A stretch of DNA of 64,000 nucleotides from Budvicia diplopodorum (GCF_009800925.1 NZ_WOYF01000007.1:62001-126000); one strand, 5' to 3'. Positions 28,570 through 38,467 are shown, counted from the first letter of the stretch. Notes: a model not told the origin generated them from the letters alone. A program made the numbers and translations.

Positions 28570-28585
28570 TATCTGAAATCAGATA
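28570..28585. promoter_or_regulatory. Palindrome upstream of cstA
   Basis: TATCTGA-AA-TCAGATA is a perfect 7-bp inverted repeat with a 2-bp centre, 125 bp before the cstA start. Possible operator; the regulator is unknown. Confidence 0.35.
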
Positions 28586-28957
28586 ATCATATTTTTGGTT
28601 TCTTACCTCATCTTAATTACGGCTGAGCCCATATAGCTTGAATGATTTATATTTCAAGTAGCTGTTGTATGCTTGTGTTTTAATTGGTTTTTGTTAAAAA
28701 TGACATCGTCATTACGATGTTTTATGAAGAATCACTAATACTGTGAAAATCATCATTCAGACTATTAGTGTCATAGAGTTTATCAACAGATTCAAAAAAC
28801 TAGTTTGCACTTGCTCACAGGTTGGCAAATTTTTTAGTTTTTCATTATCACTAAAAACCGTAATTAATGCAGGGTGATTGTGTGGGGGATATCAAAAAAT
28901 AATAAATCAGCGCGTTATAACATTGATTGGCTGATAGGTGTGTAGTTTATATTGATA

Positions 28958-28997
28958 GCTGCATTACTGATATAAAATATATATTGTGTAATGCAGC
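28958..28997 (-). terminator. Hairpin downstream of fldA
   Basis: GCTGCATTAC and GTAATGCAGC form a perfect 10-bp stem with a 20-nt AT-rich loop, starting 18 bp after the fldA stop codon. There is no T-run, so intrinsic termination is not certain. Confidence 0.45.
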
Positions 28998-29014
28998 CTG
29001 AATAGAATAATGGA

Positions 29015-29530
29015 TCAGTTCAGATTCATTTCTTCAGCAATCTGTTTTACCCAAGCGGAAACTCGCTCTGCGGTGAGTTCTGGCTGGCGATCTTCATCAA
29101 TGGCCAGGCCAATAAAGTGATCGTCATCGGCTAAGCCTTTCGATGCTTCAAACTGGTAGCCTGCCGTTGGCCAGTTACCGACAATGGTTGCACCACGCGG
29201 TTCAATGATGTCGCGGATAGTGCCCATTGCGTCACAGAAGTACTCTGCATAGTCTTCTTGATCGCCACAGCCAAAAATGGCTACGAGCTTACCTTCAAAG
29301 TCGATCTCTTCCAGCGTTGGGAAAAAGTCATCCCAGTCACACTGTGCTTCACCGTAATACCAGGTTGGTATGCCTAGAAGCAGCGTATCGAAACGATTGA
29401 TATCTTCTTGGCTACTTTTTGCTATATCGTATATTTCGACAATATCTTTGCCCAACTGCTTTTGAATCATCTTGGCAATGTTTTCAGTATTGCCAGTGTC
29501 GCTACCAAAGAAGATACCTACGGTTGCCAT
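29015..29530 (-). CDS. fldA: Flavodoxin 1
   Basis: An FMN electron carrier used by radical-SAM enzymes and IspG/IspH, among others. A long-chain flavodoxin of 171 residues with the phosphate-binding loop FGSDTGNTENIAKM and the aromatic FMN-binding loops around TWYYGEAQ and GCGDQEDYAEYF. It is separated from fur by the cstA operon, unlike in E. coli. It lies 141 bp after ybfE. Confidence 0.98.
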   Translation of the reverse strand: MATVGIFFGSDTGNTENIAKMIQKQLGKDIVEIYDIAKSSQEDINRFDTLLLGIPTWYYGEAQCDWDDFFPTLEEIDFEGKLVAIFGCGDQEDYAEYFCDAMGTIRDIIEPRGATIVGNWPTAGYQFEASKGLADDDHFIGLAIDEDRQPELTAERVSAWVKQIAEEMNLN

Positions 29531-29671
29531 AGCGTGTTACACCTTATAAATATTGTATGGATATTAATACGTCGTATTCAATAATATAACATTGTTGGTG
29601 CTCGATGGCATCGTTAATCTACACGATAACCGTCTGGCGGCGGGGAGTGTGGGGATCTAACTGCCTGCGTT

Positions 29672-29962
29672 TTATGAGCGGCTTTTCTTGAGCCTTTTGT
29701 ATTCGTTCAACAGCAGGAATTCGATCAGCTCACTGCGATTTATTTGATGGATTTCTGACAGCCCATCTAACGCATCAACCGCTTCTTGAGTCAGCTTTAG
29801 CTCAACGCGTTTTAGACCACGAACTTTGTCTCGTTTTAGCTGATTACGCTTATTGATTCGTAATTGCGCGTCACGGGGCAAGGTACTGGTTTTAGGCCGC
29901 CCGGGGCGACGTTCATCCGCGAAAAGATCCAGCGTGGTACGATCTAATTGTTCTTTTGCCAT
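29672..29962 (-). CDS. ybfE: YbfE family protein
   Basis: A 96-residue basic protein with the conserved DRTTLDLFADERRPGRPKT and RDKVRGLKRVELKL segments and a C-terminal ribbon-helix-helix-like part (INRSELIEFLL). In E. coli ybfE belongs to the LexA regulon, but I see no canonical CTGT-N8-ACAG box here. I chose ATG 29962, which aligns with the E. coli start; the open frame extends 17 codons upstream. Confidence 0.92.
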   Translation of the reverse strand: MAKEQLDRTTLDLFADERRPGRPKTSTLPRDAQLRINKRNQLKRDKVRGLKRVELKLTQEAVDALDGLSEIHQINRSELIEFLLLNEYKRLKKSRS

Positions 29963-30167
29963 AAAATCAGTGAGTATATGAAACCAGATAAATACAAAAA
30001 ACCGAGCGTTCAACCAACCGTGACCATCAATGATGGAGCGATGGAGAGCTCAGGCTATCTACGCTAATAGCGTGGCCGCAAATCATAACGCAGATACCGG
30101 ACTCCCGCCAACGTCAAACCGATATTAGTCGGTAAAAAAGTAGTAATAGCTGCGTAATCGAACCCAA

Positions 30168-30917
30168 TCAGGGCTGTAATAGCTTACGGATAACCCGGAT
30201 AACTAACTGCGGTTTTTCAGCGTGAATCCAGTGCCCGCATCCTGCGGCTACGTAGGCTCTGGCCATCGGAAACTGACGAGCAATGGCTGGGCGGAAGCCG
30301 TCCTGTATATACGCAGAGCGTTCACCGCGAATAAACATCACCGGTTTATTCCATTCGTTAACCTCTTTCCAGCCGATAATTTCGTCATAATGCTGCTCCA
30401 GCGCCGGAACGTTAAAGCGCCATTCCCCCTCATGAAATGATTTGAGCAGAAATTGAATCACGTCGTTATGCAAGCCAAACGGTTTCATTATTTCGGCCGC
30501 TTGAGTACGCCGGGTAACGTTTGACTGAGCGACGGCATTGAGTGCGGCAAAAACCTCATCGTGCTGCCTTTCTTGATAGGCAACCGGTGCTATATCAATA
30601 ATCACTAACCGGGATATTCGTTTCGGGGCTAGTTCCGTCAGCATCATCGCGACTTTCCCACCCATAGAATGACCCACTACGCTAATATCATGCATGTCGA
30701 GCCGATCGAACAGCGAGAGTAAATCTTCGGCCATCGATCGATAGCTGACTTCCGATGAGTGAGGGGAGAGGCCATGGTTACGCAAATCAACCTGCAATGT
30801 TTGAAAATCGTGCTGGAGATCTCTGGCAAGCACGCCCAGATTGTCTAAAGTTCCAAAGAGGCCATGTATGAGAACAATTATTGGCCCGTTACCCTGGATG
30901 CGGTAGTTTAATTTCAT
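30168..30917 (-). CDS. ybfF: Esterase YbfF, alpha/beta hydrolase
   Basis: A 249-residue esterase active on short acyl esters in E. coli. The nucleophile elbow GHSMGG holds the catalytic Ser, the oxyanion motif is HGLFGTLDN, and the catalytic His is in GCGHWIHAEKP. ATG 30917 gives the usual MKLN start; a GTG four codons upstream is in frame. It is divergent from seqA. Confidence 0.95.
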   Translation of the reverse strand: MKLNYRIQGNGPIIVLIHGLFGTLDNLGVLARDLQHDFQTLQVDLRNHGLSPHSSEVSYRSMAEDLLSLFDRLDMHDISVVGHSMGGKVAMMLTELAPKRISRLVIIDIAPVAYQERQHDEVFAALNAVAQSNVTRRTQAAEIMKPFGLHNDVIQFLLKSFHEGEWRFNVPALEQHYDEIIGWKEVNEWNKPVMFIRGERSAYIQDGFRPAIARQFPMARAYVAAGCGHWIHAEKPQLVIRVIRKLLQP

Positions 30918-31013
30918 AACAATAGTCACATCTTTGGTTGCTTTGCGTTAGAGTATCACGATACGAACGAGTATAATTCCCATGAATAACCTGAAAAGAA
31001 TTATAGGATAAAG

Positions 31014-31571
31014 ATGAAAACTATCGAAGTTGACGAAGAGCTTTATCGTTATATCGCCAGTCAGACTTTACATATTGGTGAAAGCGCTTCTGAAATTTTA
31101 CGCCGGATGCTTAATTTTACACCGGCAATGCTGGTGGCTGAAGAGGCTTCCCATTCGTCAATTAACGCGTCAATCAATGCGTCAGTGGCTCCTGCAAGCG
31201 TCGCTAAAGTGGTTTCACCGGCTGAGCGCAGTCAGCGGATCGGTGAACTGCTGCTGTCGGAAGAGTTTAATGAGCAGAAAAAGGCGGTCGATCGCTTTTT
31301 ATTGATACTGTCAGTGCTCTATCAGATCAATAAAAATGATTTTGCTGATGCGACCGAGTCGCTCCACGGCCGCACCCGCATCTATTTTTCTAACGCCCAA
31401 GAAACGTTGTTACAAAATGGCCGCCATACTAAACCAAAAGCGGTACCTGAAACGCCATACTGGGTTATCACCAATACTAACTCAGAGCGTAAACGCAGCA
31501 TGGTTGAACATATTATGGCCGCAATGCAGTTCCCGGCCGAACTCATACAACAAACCTGCGGCAGTATCTAA
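31014..31571 (+). CDS. seqA: Replication initiation sequestration protein
   Basis: SeqA binds hemimethylated GATC sites and sequesters oriC. The 185-residue protein begins MKTIEVDEELYRYIASQT, the N-terminal multimerisation domain, followed by a Ser/Ala-rich linker (about 45-70) and the C-terminal DNA-binding domain, with the conserved GRTRIYFS segment. pgm follows 30 bp downstream, as in E. coli. Confidence 0.97.
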   Translation: MKTIEVDEELYRYIASQTLHIGESASEILRRMLNFTPAMLVAEEASHSSINASINASVAPASVAKVVSPAERSQRIGELLLSEEFNEQKKAVDRFLLILSVLYQINKNDFADATESLHGRTRIYFSNAQETLLQNGRHTKPKAVPETPYWVITNTNSERKRSMVEHIMAAMQFPAELIQQTCGSI

Positions 31572-31601
31572 TTTATCGGCAAGTTCCAGAGAGAGTACCA
31601 A

Positions 31602-33245
31602 ATGGCTAATCACCCAAGAGCCGGGCAGCTAGCGCGGCAAAGCGATTTGATTAATATACCTCAGTTAGTTTCTGAATATTATGTCTTACAGCCTGACTGC
31701 GACAACGCCGCCCATGCTGTCAAGTTTGGTACTTCGGGCCACCGTGGAAGCTCGATTCGGCAGAGCTTTAATGAACCACATATTTTAGCTATTGCTCAGG
31801 CCATTGCTGAAAACCGTACGGCTCACGGCATTACCGGCCCCTGTTTTGTCGGAAAAGATACTCACGGCCTGTCTGAACCTGCGTTTATTTCGGTTTTAGA
31901 AGTGCTTTCCGCCAACGGTGTAGACGTGGTTATCCAACAGGATAACGGCTTTACGCCAACGCCGGCTATCTCTCACGCTATTCTTTGCTATAACCGCAAA
32001 GGCGGAGCGTTAGCCGACGGTATTGTGATTACTCCCTCTCACAATCCACCGGAAGACGGCGGCATTAAATATAATCCACCTAACGGTGGGCCAGCGGATA
32101 CTAACCTTACTCAGTGGATTGAAACCCGGGCTAACGGACTACTGCGCGATAAGCTACAGGGCGTTAAACGTTTAACGTTTGCCGTGGCGAAACAGGGCGG
32201 GTTTATCCACGCGCAAGATTTAGTCCAACCTTACGTTGAACAATTGGCCGATGTGGTCGATATGCCAGCGATTCAAAACGCCGGGCTAATGCTAGGGGTC
32301 GATCCCTTAGGCGGCGCGGGCATCGCTTACTGGCAGCGTATTGCCGAGTTTTATAAGCTCAACCTTACTCTGGTTAATGACTCCGTTGACCCATCGTTTC
32401 GCTTTATGCATTTAGATCACGATGGCATTATTCGGATGGACTGCTCATCCGAGTGCGCAATGGCCGGGCTGTTGGCGCTAAGAGATAAGTTTGATTTAGC
32501 CTTTGCTAACGATCCGGACTACGATCGCCACGGTATCGTTACGCCGAAAGGGTTGATGAATCCTAACCATTATCTGGCGGTGGCAATCCACTATCTTTAT
32601 CAGCATCGCCCTCGGTGGAATAACGATATCGGCGTAGGTAAAACCTTGGTTTCCAGCGCGATGATTGACCGCGTTGTCGCCAGCCTTGGCCGCAAGTTGG
32701 TTGAAGTTCCCGTCGGCTTTAAGTGGTTTGTTGACGGTCTGTTTGACGGCAGCTTAGGCTTTGGCGGAGAAGAGAGCGCCGGTGCGTCGTTTTTACGCTT
32801 TGACGGAAAGCCATGGTCTACCGATAAAGACGGCATCATCATGTGCCTGCTGGCCGCTGAAATTACGGCGATTACCGGCAAGAACCCTCAGGATCATTAC
32901 CAAGATCTGGCCGCCCGCTTTGGTGCGCCTAGCTATAATCGCATTCAGGCTCCGGCAACCCATGCGCAGAAGGCGACTCTGGCAAAGCTTTCGCCGGAAA
33001 TGGTCACGGCTGACGTGCTGGCGGGTGATAAAATTACCGCACGCCTGACCAGTGCGCCGGGCAACGGGGCATCCATTGGCGGGCTTAAAGTGATAACCGA
33101 TAACGGCTGGTTTGCCGCTCGCCCGTCAGGCACTGAAGAGGCTTACAAAATATACTGTGAGAGCTTTTTAGGAAAAGAGCACCGCGAAAAGATAGAACGT
33201 GAAGCGGTGGATATTGTCAGTGCTGTATTAGCAACGGCAAAATAG
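31602..33245 (+). CDS. pgm: Phosphoglucomutase, alpha-D-glucose specific
   Basis: Interconverts glucose-1-P and glucose-6-P and so links galactose use (the galETKM operon here) to glycolysis. A 547-residue alpha-D-phosphohexomutase with the active-site phosphoserine loop in [13 protein letters not shown], the magnesium loop [10 protein letters not shown], the sugar-binding GGEESAG and the phosphate-binding [11 protein letters not shown]. Confidence 0.98.
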   Translation: MANHPRAGQLARQSDLINIPQLVSEYYVLQPDCDNAAHAVKFGTSGHRGSSIRQSFNEPHILAIAQAIAENRTAHGITGPCFVGKDTHGLSEPAFISVLEVLSANGVDVVIQQDNGFTPTPAISHAILCYNRKGGALADGIVITPSHNPPEDGGIKYNPPNGGPADTNLTQWIETRANGLLRDKLQGVKRLTFAVAKQGGFIHAQDLVQPYVEQLADVVDMPAIQNAGLMLGVDPLGGAGIAYWQRIAEFYKLNLTLVNDSVDPSFRFMHLDHDGIIRMDCSSECAMAGLLALRDKFDLAFANDPDYDRHGIVTPKGLMNPNHYLAVAIHYLYQHRPRWNNDIGVGKTLVSSAMIDRVVASLGRKLVEVPVGFKWFVDGLFDGSLGFGGEESAGASFLRFDGKPWSTDKDGIIMCLLAAEITAITGKNPQDHYQDLAARFGAPSYNRIQAPATHAQKATLAKLSPEMVTADVLAGDKITARLTSAPGNGASIGGLKVITDNGWFAARPSGTEEAYKIYCESFLGKEHREKIEREAVDIVSAVLATAK

Positions 33246-33284
33246 CGCCGGGTTTGCCGTTGCGGCATTGAGCCTGGTCTGAAT

Positions 33285-33330
33285 AAAGCGTGGTCTGTTG
33301 TTATGATGATAATAACCGCCACGCTTTTTT
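33285..33330 (+). terminator. Rho-independent terminator of pgm
   Basis: AAAGCGTGG (33285-33293) pairs with CCACGCTTT (33319-33327). An inner stem (GTTGTTAT/ATAATAAC) extends the hairpin, and a T-run follows. It also faces the convergent EamA gene. Confidence 0.8.
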
Positions 33331-33337
33331 TATACGG

Positions 33338-33766
33338 TTATCCCAACGCAACCAACAGCGCCCCGACGGAAATCATACCGATGCCAATGCCGGTATACAG
33401 TGTCACTTTCTCGCCAAACAGAATCACCGCCAGAATCACCGCAAAAACGACGCTAAGCTTATCGATGGGCGCAACCTGAGATACCGTGCCGTTTTTTATC
33501 GCCATAAAATAAAATAGCCATGATAGCGCGCCAGCGACGCCGCTGAGAATGATAAATAGCAGCGCCTTATGGTCGGCTAGCACTTCAGAAACCATGTTCA
33601 GCTTTCCCTGAACCACCACAACGCCAACTAAGAATACTGCCATGACGATAGAACGGATGGCCGTTGCCGTGTTGGCATCCAGATGCTGTAAACCAATTTT
33701 TCCAAAAATGGCGACCAGTGCCGCCGTTATCGCCGACAGCAGGGCATATATTAGCCAAGTACTCAT
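33338..33766 (-). CDS. EamA/DMT-family small membrane transporter
   Basis: A 142-residue inner-membrane protein of one EamA unit with about five hydrophobic segments. The family stretches are AIFGKIGLQHLDANTATAIRS and PIDKLSVVFAVILAVILFGE. Single-unit proteins of this type are thought to act as dimers; the substrate is not known. ATG 33766 is the natural start; the frame extends upstream without protein-like sequence. It is convergent with pgm. Confidence 0.85.
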   Translation of the reverse strand: MSTWLIYALLSAITAALVAIFGKIGLQHLDANTATAIRSIVMAVFLVGVVVVQGKLNMVSEVLADHKALLFIILSGVAGALSWLFYFMAIKNGTVSQVAPIDKLSVVFAVILAVILFGEKVTLYTGIGIGMISVGALLVALG

Positions 33767-33980
33767 TGTAAATCCTAGAGAAGAGGGTAAGCGTTGTGAA
33801 GGCAATAATATTACGACTAATTCTGATATAGGCTCAAGCGGCTGAGGGTGGAAAGTTATACATAAAAGCCACAACGACATAATTATCTGAATAAGCGCCG
33901 CAATTTTTTATTCTGTTTCTGGAACTCTGACCATCATCTGAATATGTTACCTGAATCGTTAATCTTCCAGAGGGATTGCT

Positions 33981-34523
33981 ATGAAAGGGTTGAGGCTCGA
34001 AGAGCGCCAGTTTTTATTTCTACAGCGTAATTTTTATCAACATTTACACCATTCAGCCCTGAACGCTGCTTTAAAAGGCATGAATGATGTGGCTTCCCGC
34101 AGGGTAACTAGCCATAACAACTTCAATAACCAGCGTTTACTCAAATAACGGGGCTTAGAAATCACTATGGCTATCAGCGGTCAGCTACATTTTACCCACC
34201 AGTTCGTTGCGATGTTAAAAGATGCCATGGCTGCGGGGTCGATTAATCCCGAATGGATCCAAAATAGCGTGTTGCCTCAGATCGGGCGTTACCCTTGCCG
34301 TGGTCGCCTGTTCCTTAACCGAACAGCGACAAACAGCGATAATCAACGGTTGAAGTGGCAGCTGGCACGGCGATTTAACTGTAATGAATTACGGGAATTA
34401 AGCGGTGACGGCTGGATGATTCTCTATTTGAACAAATATCCCCACGTTTACCTGCTGGCGTTAATTCCGCTGATATCAGACGGAATTTGCAATATTGAAG
34501 AAGACTGGATTAACGGAGATTAG
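33981..34523 (+). pseudogene. Unknown ORF split by an in-frame stop (55 + 118 codons)
   Basis: An ORF of 55 residues (33981-34148, MKGLRLEERQFLFLQRNF...) ends in TAA. The next ORF of 118 residues (34167-34523, MAISGQLHFTHQ...) is in exactly the same frame, only six codons later, and no other stop interrupts them. The first part has a fair ribosome binding site (GAGGG); the second has a poor one. The simplest reading is one gene of about 180 codons broken by a nonsense change. Two separate small genes are the alternative. I recognise no domain in either part; there are no membrane segments or signal peptide. Confidence 0.5.
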
Positions 34524-34637
34524 TTTTTATTTTAACTGGTCAGACTAGTTGTGATAGCTAAAGTCATCGGCTAAGATAAAGCATCTTAAGCTATTTTAGC
34601 CGTCAGATTAAACGCGGTTATTTATCAGGAGGCGATT

Positions 34638-34838
34638 ATGTATCAAAGATATCCGCTCCATCGCATCGTACTTCGCCGCATTGGCGTTATCTTTTTCGGC
34701 GTATTAGCCTTACCTTTCATGATGTTTCGCAGCGATAAGAGCCGTTATTATAGCTATTTGCACCGGGTGTGGAGTAAAACCAGCACTAAGCCCGTATGGC
34801 TATCTTTATCAGAGCGAGCGCCTAAAGATTTCTATTAA
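34638..34838 (+). CDS. ybfA: YbfA (DUF2517) small membrane protein
   Basis: A 66-residue protein with one N-terminal membrane helix (about 12-28) and the conserved tail SYLHRVWSKTSTKPVW ending in DFY, as in E. coli YbfA. AGGAGG precedes the ATG. The function is not known. In E. coli ybfA lies between the kdp operon and the ybgA-phr region; here the phr remnant follows directly. Confidence 0.9.
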   Translation: MYQRYPLHRIVLRRIGVIFFGVLALPFMMFRSDKSRYYSYLHRVWSKTSTKPVWLSLSERAPKDFY

Positions 34839-34862
34839 TCTTACTGTCAACGTCGTTGACCC

Positions 34863-34999
34863 ATCATTACTGCCAGCTTTTTGGTGAAAATTTACTGATT
34901 GATTGGCGGCGCGGTGAACGCTATTTTATGTCACAGCTGATTAACGGTGATTTGGCTGCTAATGCATTTGAAACGGCCCGTAAAGGGACCGTTACGTAG
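34863..34999 (+). pseudogene. phr: Remnant of deoxyribodipyrimidine photolyase
   Basis: Only the C-terminal region of a photolyase can be read. ITASFLVK at 34863-34889 is followed by a one-base deletion (the Asp codon is reduced to AT at 34890-34891). In the new frame LIDWRRGERYFMSQLINGDL and AAN follow, and then the frame jumps directly to AFETARKG before a TAG at 34997. In the E. coli protein about 100 residues lie between these two parts. It is therefore a gene with an upstream loss, a frameshift and an internal deletion. Its place just before ybgI matches the position of phr in relatives. Confidence 0.85.
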
Positions 35000-35018
35000 G
35001 TCGTTTTGAGAGAACAAC

Positions 35019-35777
35019 ATGCTGAATAAACAGTTAGAAATTTTACTGAACCAAAAGCTTAACGTTAGCCGTTTTAAAGATTACGCGCCTAACGGACTAC
35101 AGGTGGAAGGGTGCCCGGAAGTACAGCGGATTGTAACCGGCGTCACCGCCTGTCAGGCTTTACTGGATGCAGCGGTAGAGCTAAAGGCCGATGCCGTATT
35201 GGTGCATCATGGCTATTTCTGGAAAAACGATGAGCCGGTGATTACCGGTATGATGCATAAGCGAATAAAAACTCTGATTAATCACGATATTAATCTTTAT
35301 GGTTATCATCTACCGCTGGATGCCCACCCATCGCTGGGTAATAACGTGCTATTGGGCGAAGTATTAAATGTCCGTCAGTATGGCAGCTTTGAACCTGAGG
35401 ACTCGGGGTGCTTTATGTGGCACGGTGAGTTTGAACAACCGATTACCGGTAGTGAGCTGGCGGCTAGAATTGCCCAAAAATATGCGCGTGAACCGCTGCA
35501 CTGTGGCGATAACGCGCCGCCGAAGATTCGTCGCATCGCTTGGTGTACCGGCGGCGGGCAGGATTATATTAAGCTGGCCGCAGAGCAGGGTTTTGACGCT
35601 TTTATTACCGGTGAAGTTTCAGAGCGAACCATTCATATCGCGCGGGAAATGGGTATCCACTTCTTTGCCGCCGGCCATCATGCGACTGAATGCGATGGTA
35701 TTAAACAGTTAGGCGGGTGGCTGGCGGGTGAACATCAGTTTGATGTTACTTTTGTTGATATCAATAACCCTGTCTGA
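35019..35777 (+). CDS. ybgI: NIF3-family metal-binding protein YbgI
   Basis: A 252-residue cytosolic protein of the GTP cyclohydrolase I type 2/NIF3 family that forms toroidal hexamers with a dinuclear metal site. Ligands are visible in VLVHHGYFWK, YGYHLPLDAHPSLGNN and FFAAGHHATECDGI. The biochemical role is not settled. In E. coli pxpBCA genes follow it; they are absent here and nei comes next. Confidence 0.95.
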   Translation: MLNKQLEILLNQKLNVSRFKDYAPNGLQVEGCPEVQRIVTGVTACQALLDAAVELKADAVLVHHGYFWKNDEPVITGMMHKRIKTLINHDINLYGYHLPLDAHPSLGNNVLLGEVLNVRQYGSFEPEDSGCFMWHGEFEQPITGSELAARIAQKYAREPLHCGDNAPPKIRRIAWCTGGGQDYIKLAAEQGFDAFITGEVSERTIHIAREMGIHFFAAGHHATECDGIKQLGGWLAGEHQFDVTFVDINNPV

Positions 35778-35820
35778 GTTAAATACCGATTGGCGTTTTT
35801 GCCGTATGTAAGGAGTGATT

Positions 35821-36612
35821 ATGCCCGAAGGACCGGAGATTCGCCGCGCCGCCGATAAGCTGGTTACCGCTATTGAAGATAAACAACTGGCTTCAGTCTG
35901 GTTTGCCTTCCCTCAGTTGAAAGGCTTTGAATCATCGCTGGTCGGGCAGCGGGTTGAACGAATTGAAACCCGGGGAAAAGCCTTACTCACACACTTTTCT
36001 AACGGCCTGACGATGTACAGCCATAACCAACTTTATGGCCTGTGGAAAGTGGTTGATGCCGGAGAGCGCCCACAGACTAAGCGGGATTTGCGGGTAGTAC
36101 TGGAAGCCAGCGATAAAGCTATTTTGCTGTACAGCGCTTCCGATATTGAAATTGGCCCTCGGGACGCTATTTTACAGCATCGGTTTTTGCAACGTATTGG
36201 CCCCGATATTTTAGATAATAGGTTAACCGTTGATGCCGTTGCAGTTCGTCTGCTTGATAAGCGTTTCGTGCGCAGGCAACTGGGGGGAATGTTACTCGAT
36301 CAGTCCTTTTTAGCCGGGCTTGGTAATTACCTACGGGCGGAAATACTGTGGGATTCACAATTATTACCGGCGCATAAACCGGAAGATTTAACCTCAGAGC
36401 AGCTGACCCGGTTGGCCAGCTCTCTTCTGACTATTCCCCGTTTATCGTATATGACCCGGGGTGACGATAACCCCAATTATCATCATGGTGCACTGTTTGC
36501 CTTTCAGGTATTTTCTCGGGAAGGTCAGGCCTGCTCGCGGTGTGGTGATATCATTCAAAAAACGTCACTGTCCTCTCGTCCGTTCTTTTACTGTGCGGGC
36601 TGTCAGTATTAG
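35821..36612 (+). CDS. nei: Endonuclease VIII
   Basis: A DNA glycosylase/AP lyase that removes oxidised pyrimidines. The start is fixed by chemistry: Pro2 of [13 protein letters not shown] is the catalytic nucleophile and Glu3 is also essential, so ATG 35821 is right rather than the GTG two codons earlier. The conserved H2TH region is [15 protein letters not shown], and the zinc finger CSRCGD...CAGC closes the 263-residue protein. It is convergent with gltA. Confidence 0.98.
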   Translation: MPEGPEIRRAADKLVTAIEDKQLASVWFAFPQLKGFESSLVGQRVERIETRGKALLTHFSNGLTMYSHNQLYGLWKVVDAGERPQTKRDLRVVLEASDKAILLYSASDIEIGPRDAILQHRFLQRIGPDILDNRLTVDAVAVRLLDKRFVRRQLGGMLLDQSFLAGLGNYLRAEILWDSQLLPAHKPEDLTSEQLTRLASSLLTIPRLSYMTRGDDNPNYHHGALFAFQVFSREGQACSRCGDIIQKTSLSSRPFFYCAGCQY

Positions 36613-36616
36613 CCAT

Positions 36617-36645
36617 AAAAATCCGGGAATTACCCCGGATTTTTT
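36617..36645. terminator. Bidirectional terminator between nei and gltA
   Basis: AAAAATCCGGG and CCCGGATTTTT pair over 11 bp with a short loop, with A and T runs on both sides. Confidence 0.9.
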
Positions 36646-36673
36646 ACTAACTATGAACGACTAATCTTACCTA

Positions 36674-37975
36674 TCAGGCTTTATCTGATTTTTTTGGGAT
36701 CTGGGAATGGAACTCTCTTTCGGCGTAACCGGTATAGAGCTGACGCGGACGGGCAATACGAATGCCGTCGGTGTACATCTCATTCCAGTGGGCAATCCAG
36801 CCGATGGTTCTGGCGATGGCAAAGATCACGGTAAACATGGTGGTTGGAATGCCAATTGCTTTCAGAATAATGCCTGAATAGAAGTCAACGTTCGGGTAGA
36901 GCTTCTTCTCAATGAAGTACGGATCGTTGAGGGCGATGTGTTCAAGCTCCATGGCGATATCTAACAGCTCATCGCTGAGGTTAAGCTCTTTCAGCACTTC
37001 GTGGCAGCTTTCACGCATGACCGTAGCGCGCGGATCGTGGTTTTTGTAAACACGATGGCCAAAGCCCATTAAGCGGAACGGGTCATCTTTATTTTTGGCT
37101 TTTTCAATGAATTCAGGAATACGGTCAACGCTGCCAATTTCTTCCAGCATTTTCAGGCAGGCTTCATTGGCTCCGCCGTGGGCAGGCCCCCACAGTGAGG
37201 CGATACCGGCAGCAATACAGGCGAATGGGTTTGCACCGGATGAACCTGCGGTTCTTACCGTAGAGGTTGACGCATTTTGTTCATGATCGGCGTGCAGAAT
37301 AAAAATGCGATCCATAGCGCGCTCAACCACCGGATTAACCACGTACTCTTCGCACGGCGTAGAGAACATCATATGCAAGAAGTTACCCGCATACGACAGC
37401 TCGTTGCGCGGATATACAAACGGCTGACCTACCGAATATTTGTAGCACATAGCGGCAACGGTCGGCATTTTTGACAGTAAACGGAATGCGGTAATTTCAC
37501 GATGGCGCTCGTTGTTCACGTCCAGAGAGTCGTGATAGAACGCAGCCAGCGCGCCAGTTACGCCGCAAAGAACCGCCATCGGATGTGAGTCACGACGAAA
37601 TCCCTGGAATAAACGGGATATTTGCTCGTGAATCATAGTGTGTCGGGTAACGATGTCTTTAAAGGTGGCAAATTGTTCAGGTGTAGGGGTTTCGCCATAT
37701 AATAAAATATAACAAACTTCCAAATAGGTAGATTCTTTGGCTAATTGCGCAATTGGATAACCGCGGTGCAATAATATGCCTTGATTACCATCAATGAAGG
37801 TTATTTTTGATTCACAAGAAGCCGTAGAGAGATAGCCAGGATCGTAGGTGAAAAGCCCTTTGGAACCAAGGGTCCTTACGTCTAGAACGTCTTCTCCCAG
37901 CGAGCCGGATAATATTGGTAGTTCAATATTATTACCGCTATTAAAGACCAATGTTGCTTTTTTTTCTACAGCCAT
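36674..37975 (-). CDS. gltA: Citrate synthase (type II, hexameric)
   Basis: Condenses oxaloacetate and acetyl-CoA. The 433-residue enzyme has the active-site histidines in [10 protein letters not shown] and [13 protein letters not shown] and the catalytic Asp in [10 protein letters not shown] start it at ATG 37975, which has GAGGAGA upstream; the frame runs 14 codons further. In E. coli sdhCDAB follows on the divergent side; here sucA is the next gene. Confidence 0.98.
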   Translation of the reverse strand: MAVEKKATLVFNSGNNIELPILSGSLGEDVLDVRTLGSKGLFTYDPGYLSTASCESKITFIDGNQGILLHRGYPIAQLAKESTYLEVCYILLYGETPTPEQFATFKDIVTRHTMIHEQISRLFQGFRRDSHPMAVLCGVTGALAAFYHDSLDVNNERHREITAFRLLSKMPTVAAMCYKYSVGQPFVYPRNELSYAGNFLHMMFSTPCEEYVVNPVVERAMDRIFILHADHEQNASTSTVRTAGSSGANPFACIAAGIASLWGPAHGGANEACLKMLEEIGSVDRIPEFIEKAKNKDDPFRLMGFGHRVYKNHDPRATVMRESCHEVLKELNLSDELLDIAMELEHIALNDPYFIEKKLYPNVDFYSGIILKAIGIPTTMFTVIFAIARTIGWIAHWNEMYTDGIRIARPRQLYTGYAEREFHSQIPKKSDKA

Positions 37976-38140
37976 GGTTGTCTCCTCAAATAATTTCTGC
38001 TTAGGGAAGTGCGGCAAAATCGATAAAATACAACGCGATTGCCTTCCTCTAAATTATCTTAAATACAGTTGCATAAATTTAGACCATCGTGAAGATAATT
38101 TTTACTTTTATTTTACATTTTCGGGTTGGTATAACAATTC

Positions 38141-38155
38141 ACTACACAGTGTAGT
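38141..38155. promoter_or_regulatory. Palindrome ACTACAC-A-GTGTAGT
   Basis: A perfect 7-bp inverted repeat around one base, directly followed by the hexamer TTGACA. Possibly an operator between gltA and sucA; no regulator can be named. Confidence 0.4.
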
Positions 38156-38202
38156 TGACACGATTCATTAAAAGCCGTTGTTTTTAATGGTTTTTTGATG
38201 GT

Positions 38203-38218
38203 TGTGATCGTTATCACT
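38203..38218. promoter_or_regulatory. CRP-like site in the gltA-sucA region
   Basis: TGTGA-N6-TCACT matches nine of ten core positions of the CRP consensus. It fits known catabolite control of gltA and the sdh/suc promoter in E. coli. Confidence 0.6.
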
Positions 38219-38467
38219 TTTCTGGGAAAATGTTATCAATCTGTTTTTATTTGAATTGTAATAGTAAAATGAGCCTTCTATACTCAAGGACACTTCCGAA
38301 TCGGGAGTTGCAACCTATACGTTGGAGCTACGGGTTATACCTCCTTATAATTATATTTGGGCTGACGTTTTTTTGAACATAACAATTAAAGATAACAAAG
38401 GGTTATGTTCAACTAAATAATCTGATATTAATAAGGGGATCGCGGTAGTTTTGGCGGTTTTCTGGTG

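Larger units (their letters stand above)
28446..29014. other. Intergenic region between cstA and fldA
   Basis: About 570 bp, AT-rich, no gene seen. It holds a 16-bp palindrome (28570-28585), a weak CRP-like site TGTGA-N6-TCATT (28742-28757) and the hairpin after fldA (28958-28997). CRP control of cstA is known in E. coli but is only suggested here. Confidence 0.5.

Noticed and set aside
29950-30010. LexA box before ybfE
   Set aside because: No CTGT-N8-ACAG match was found, only a loose CTGG...ACTG arrangement.
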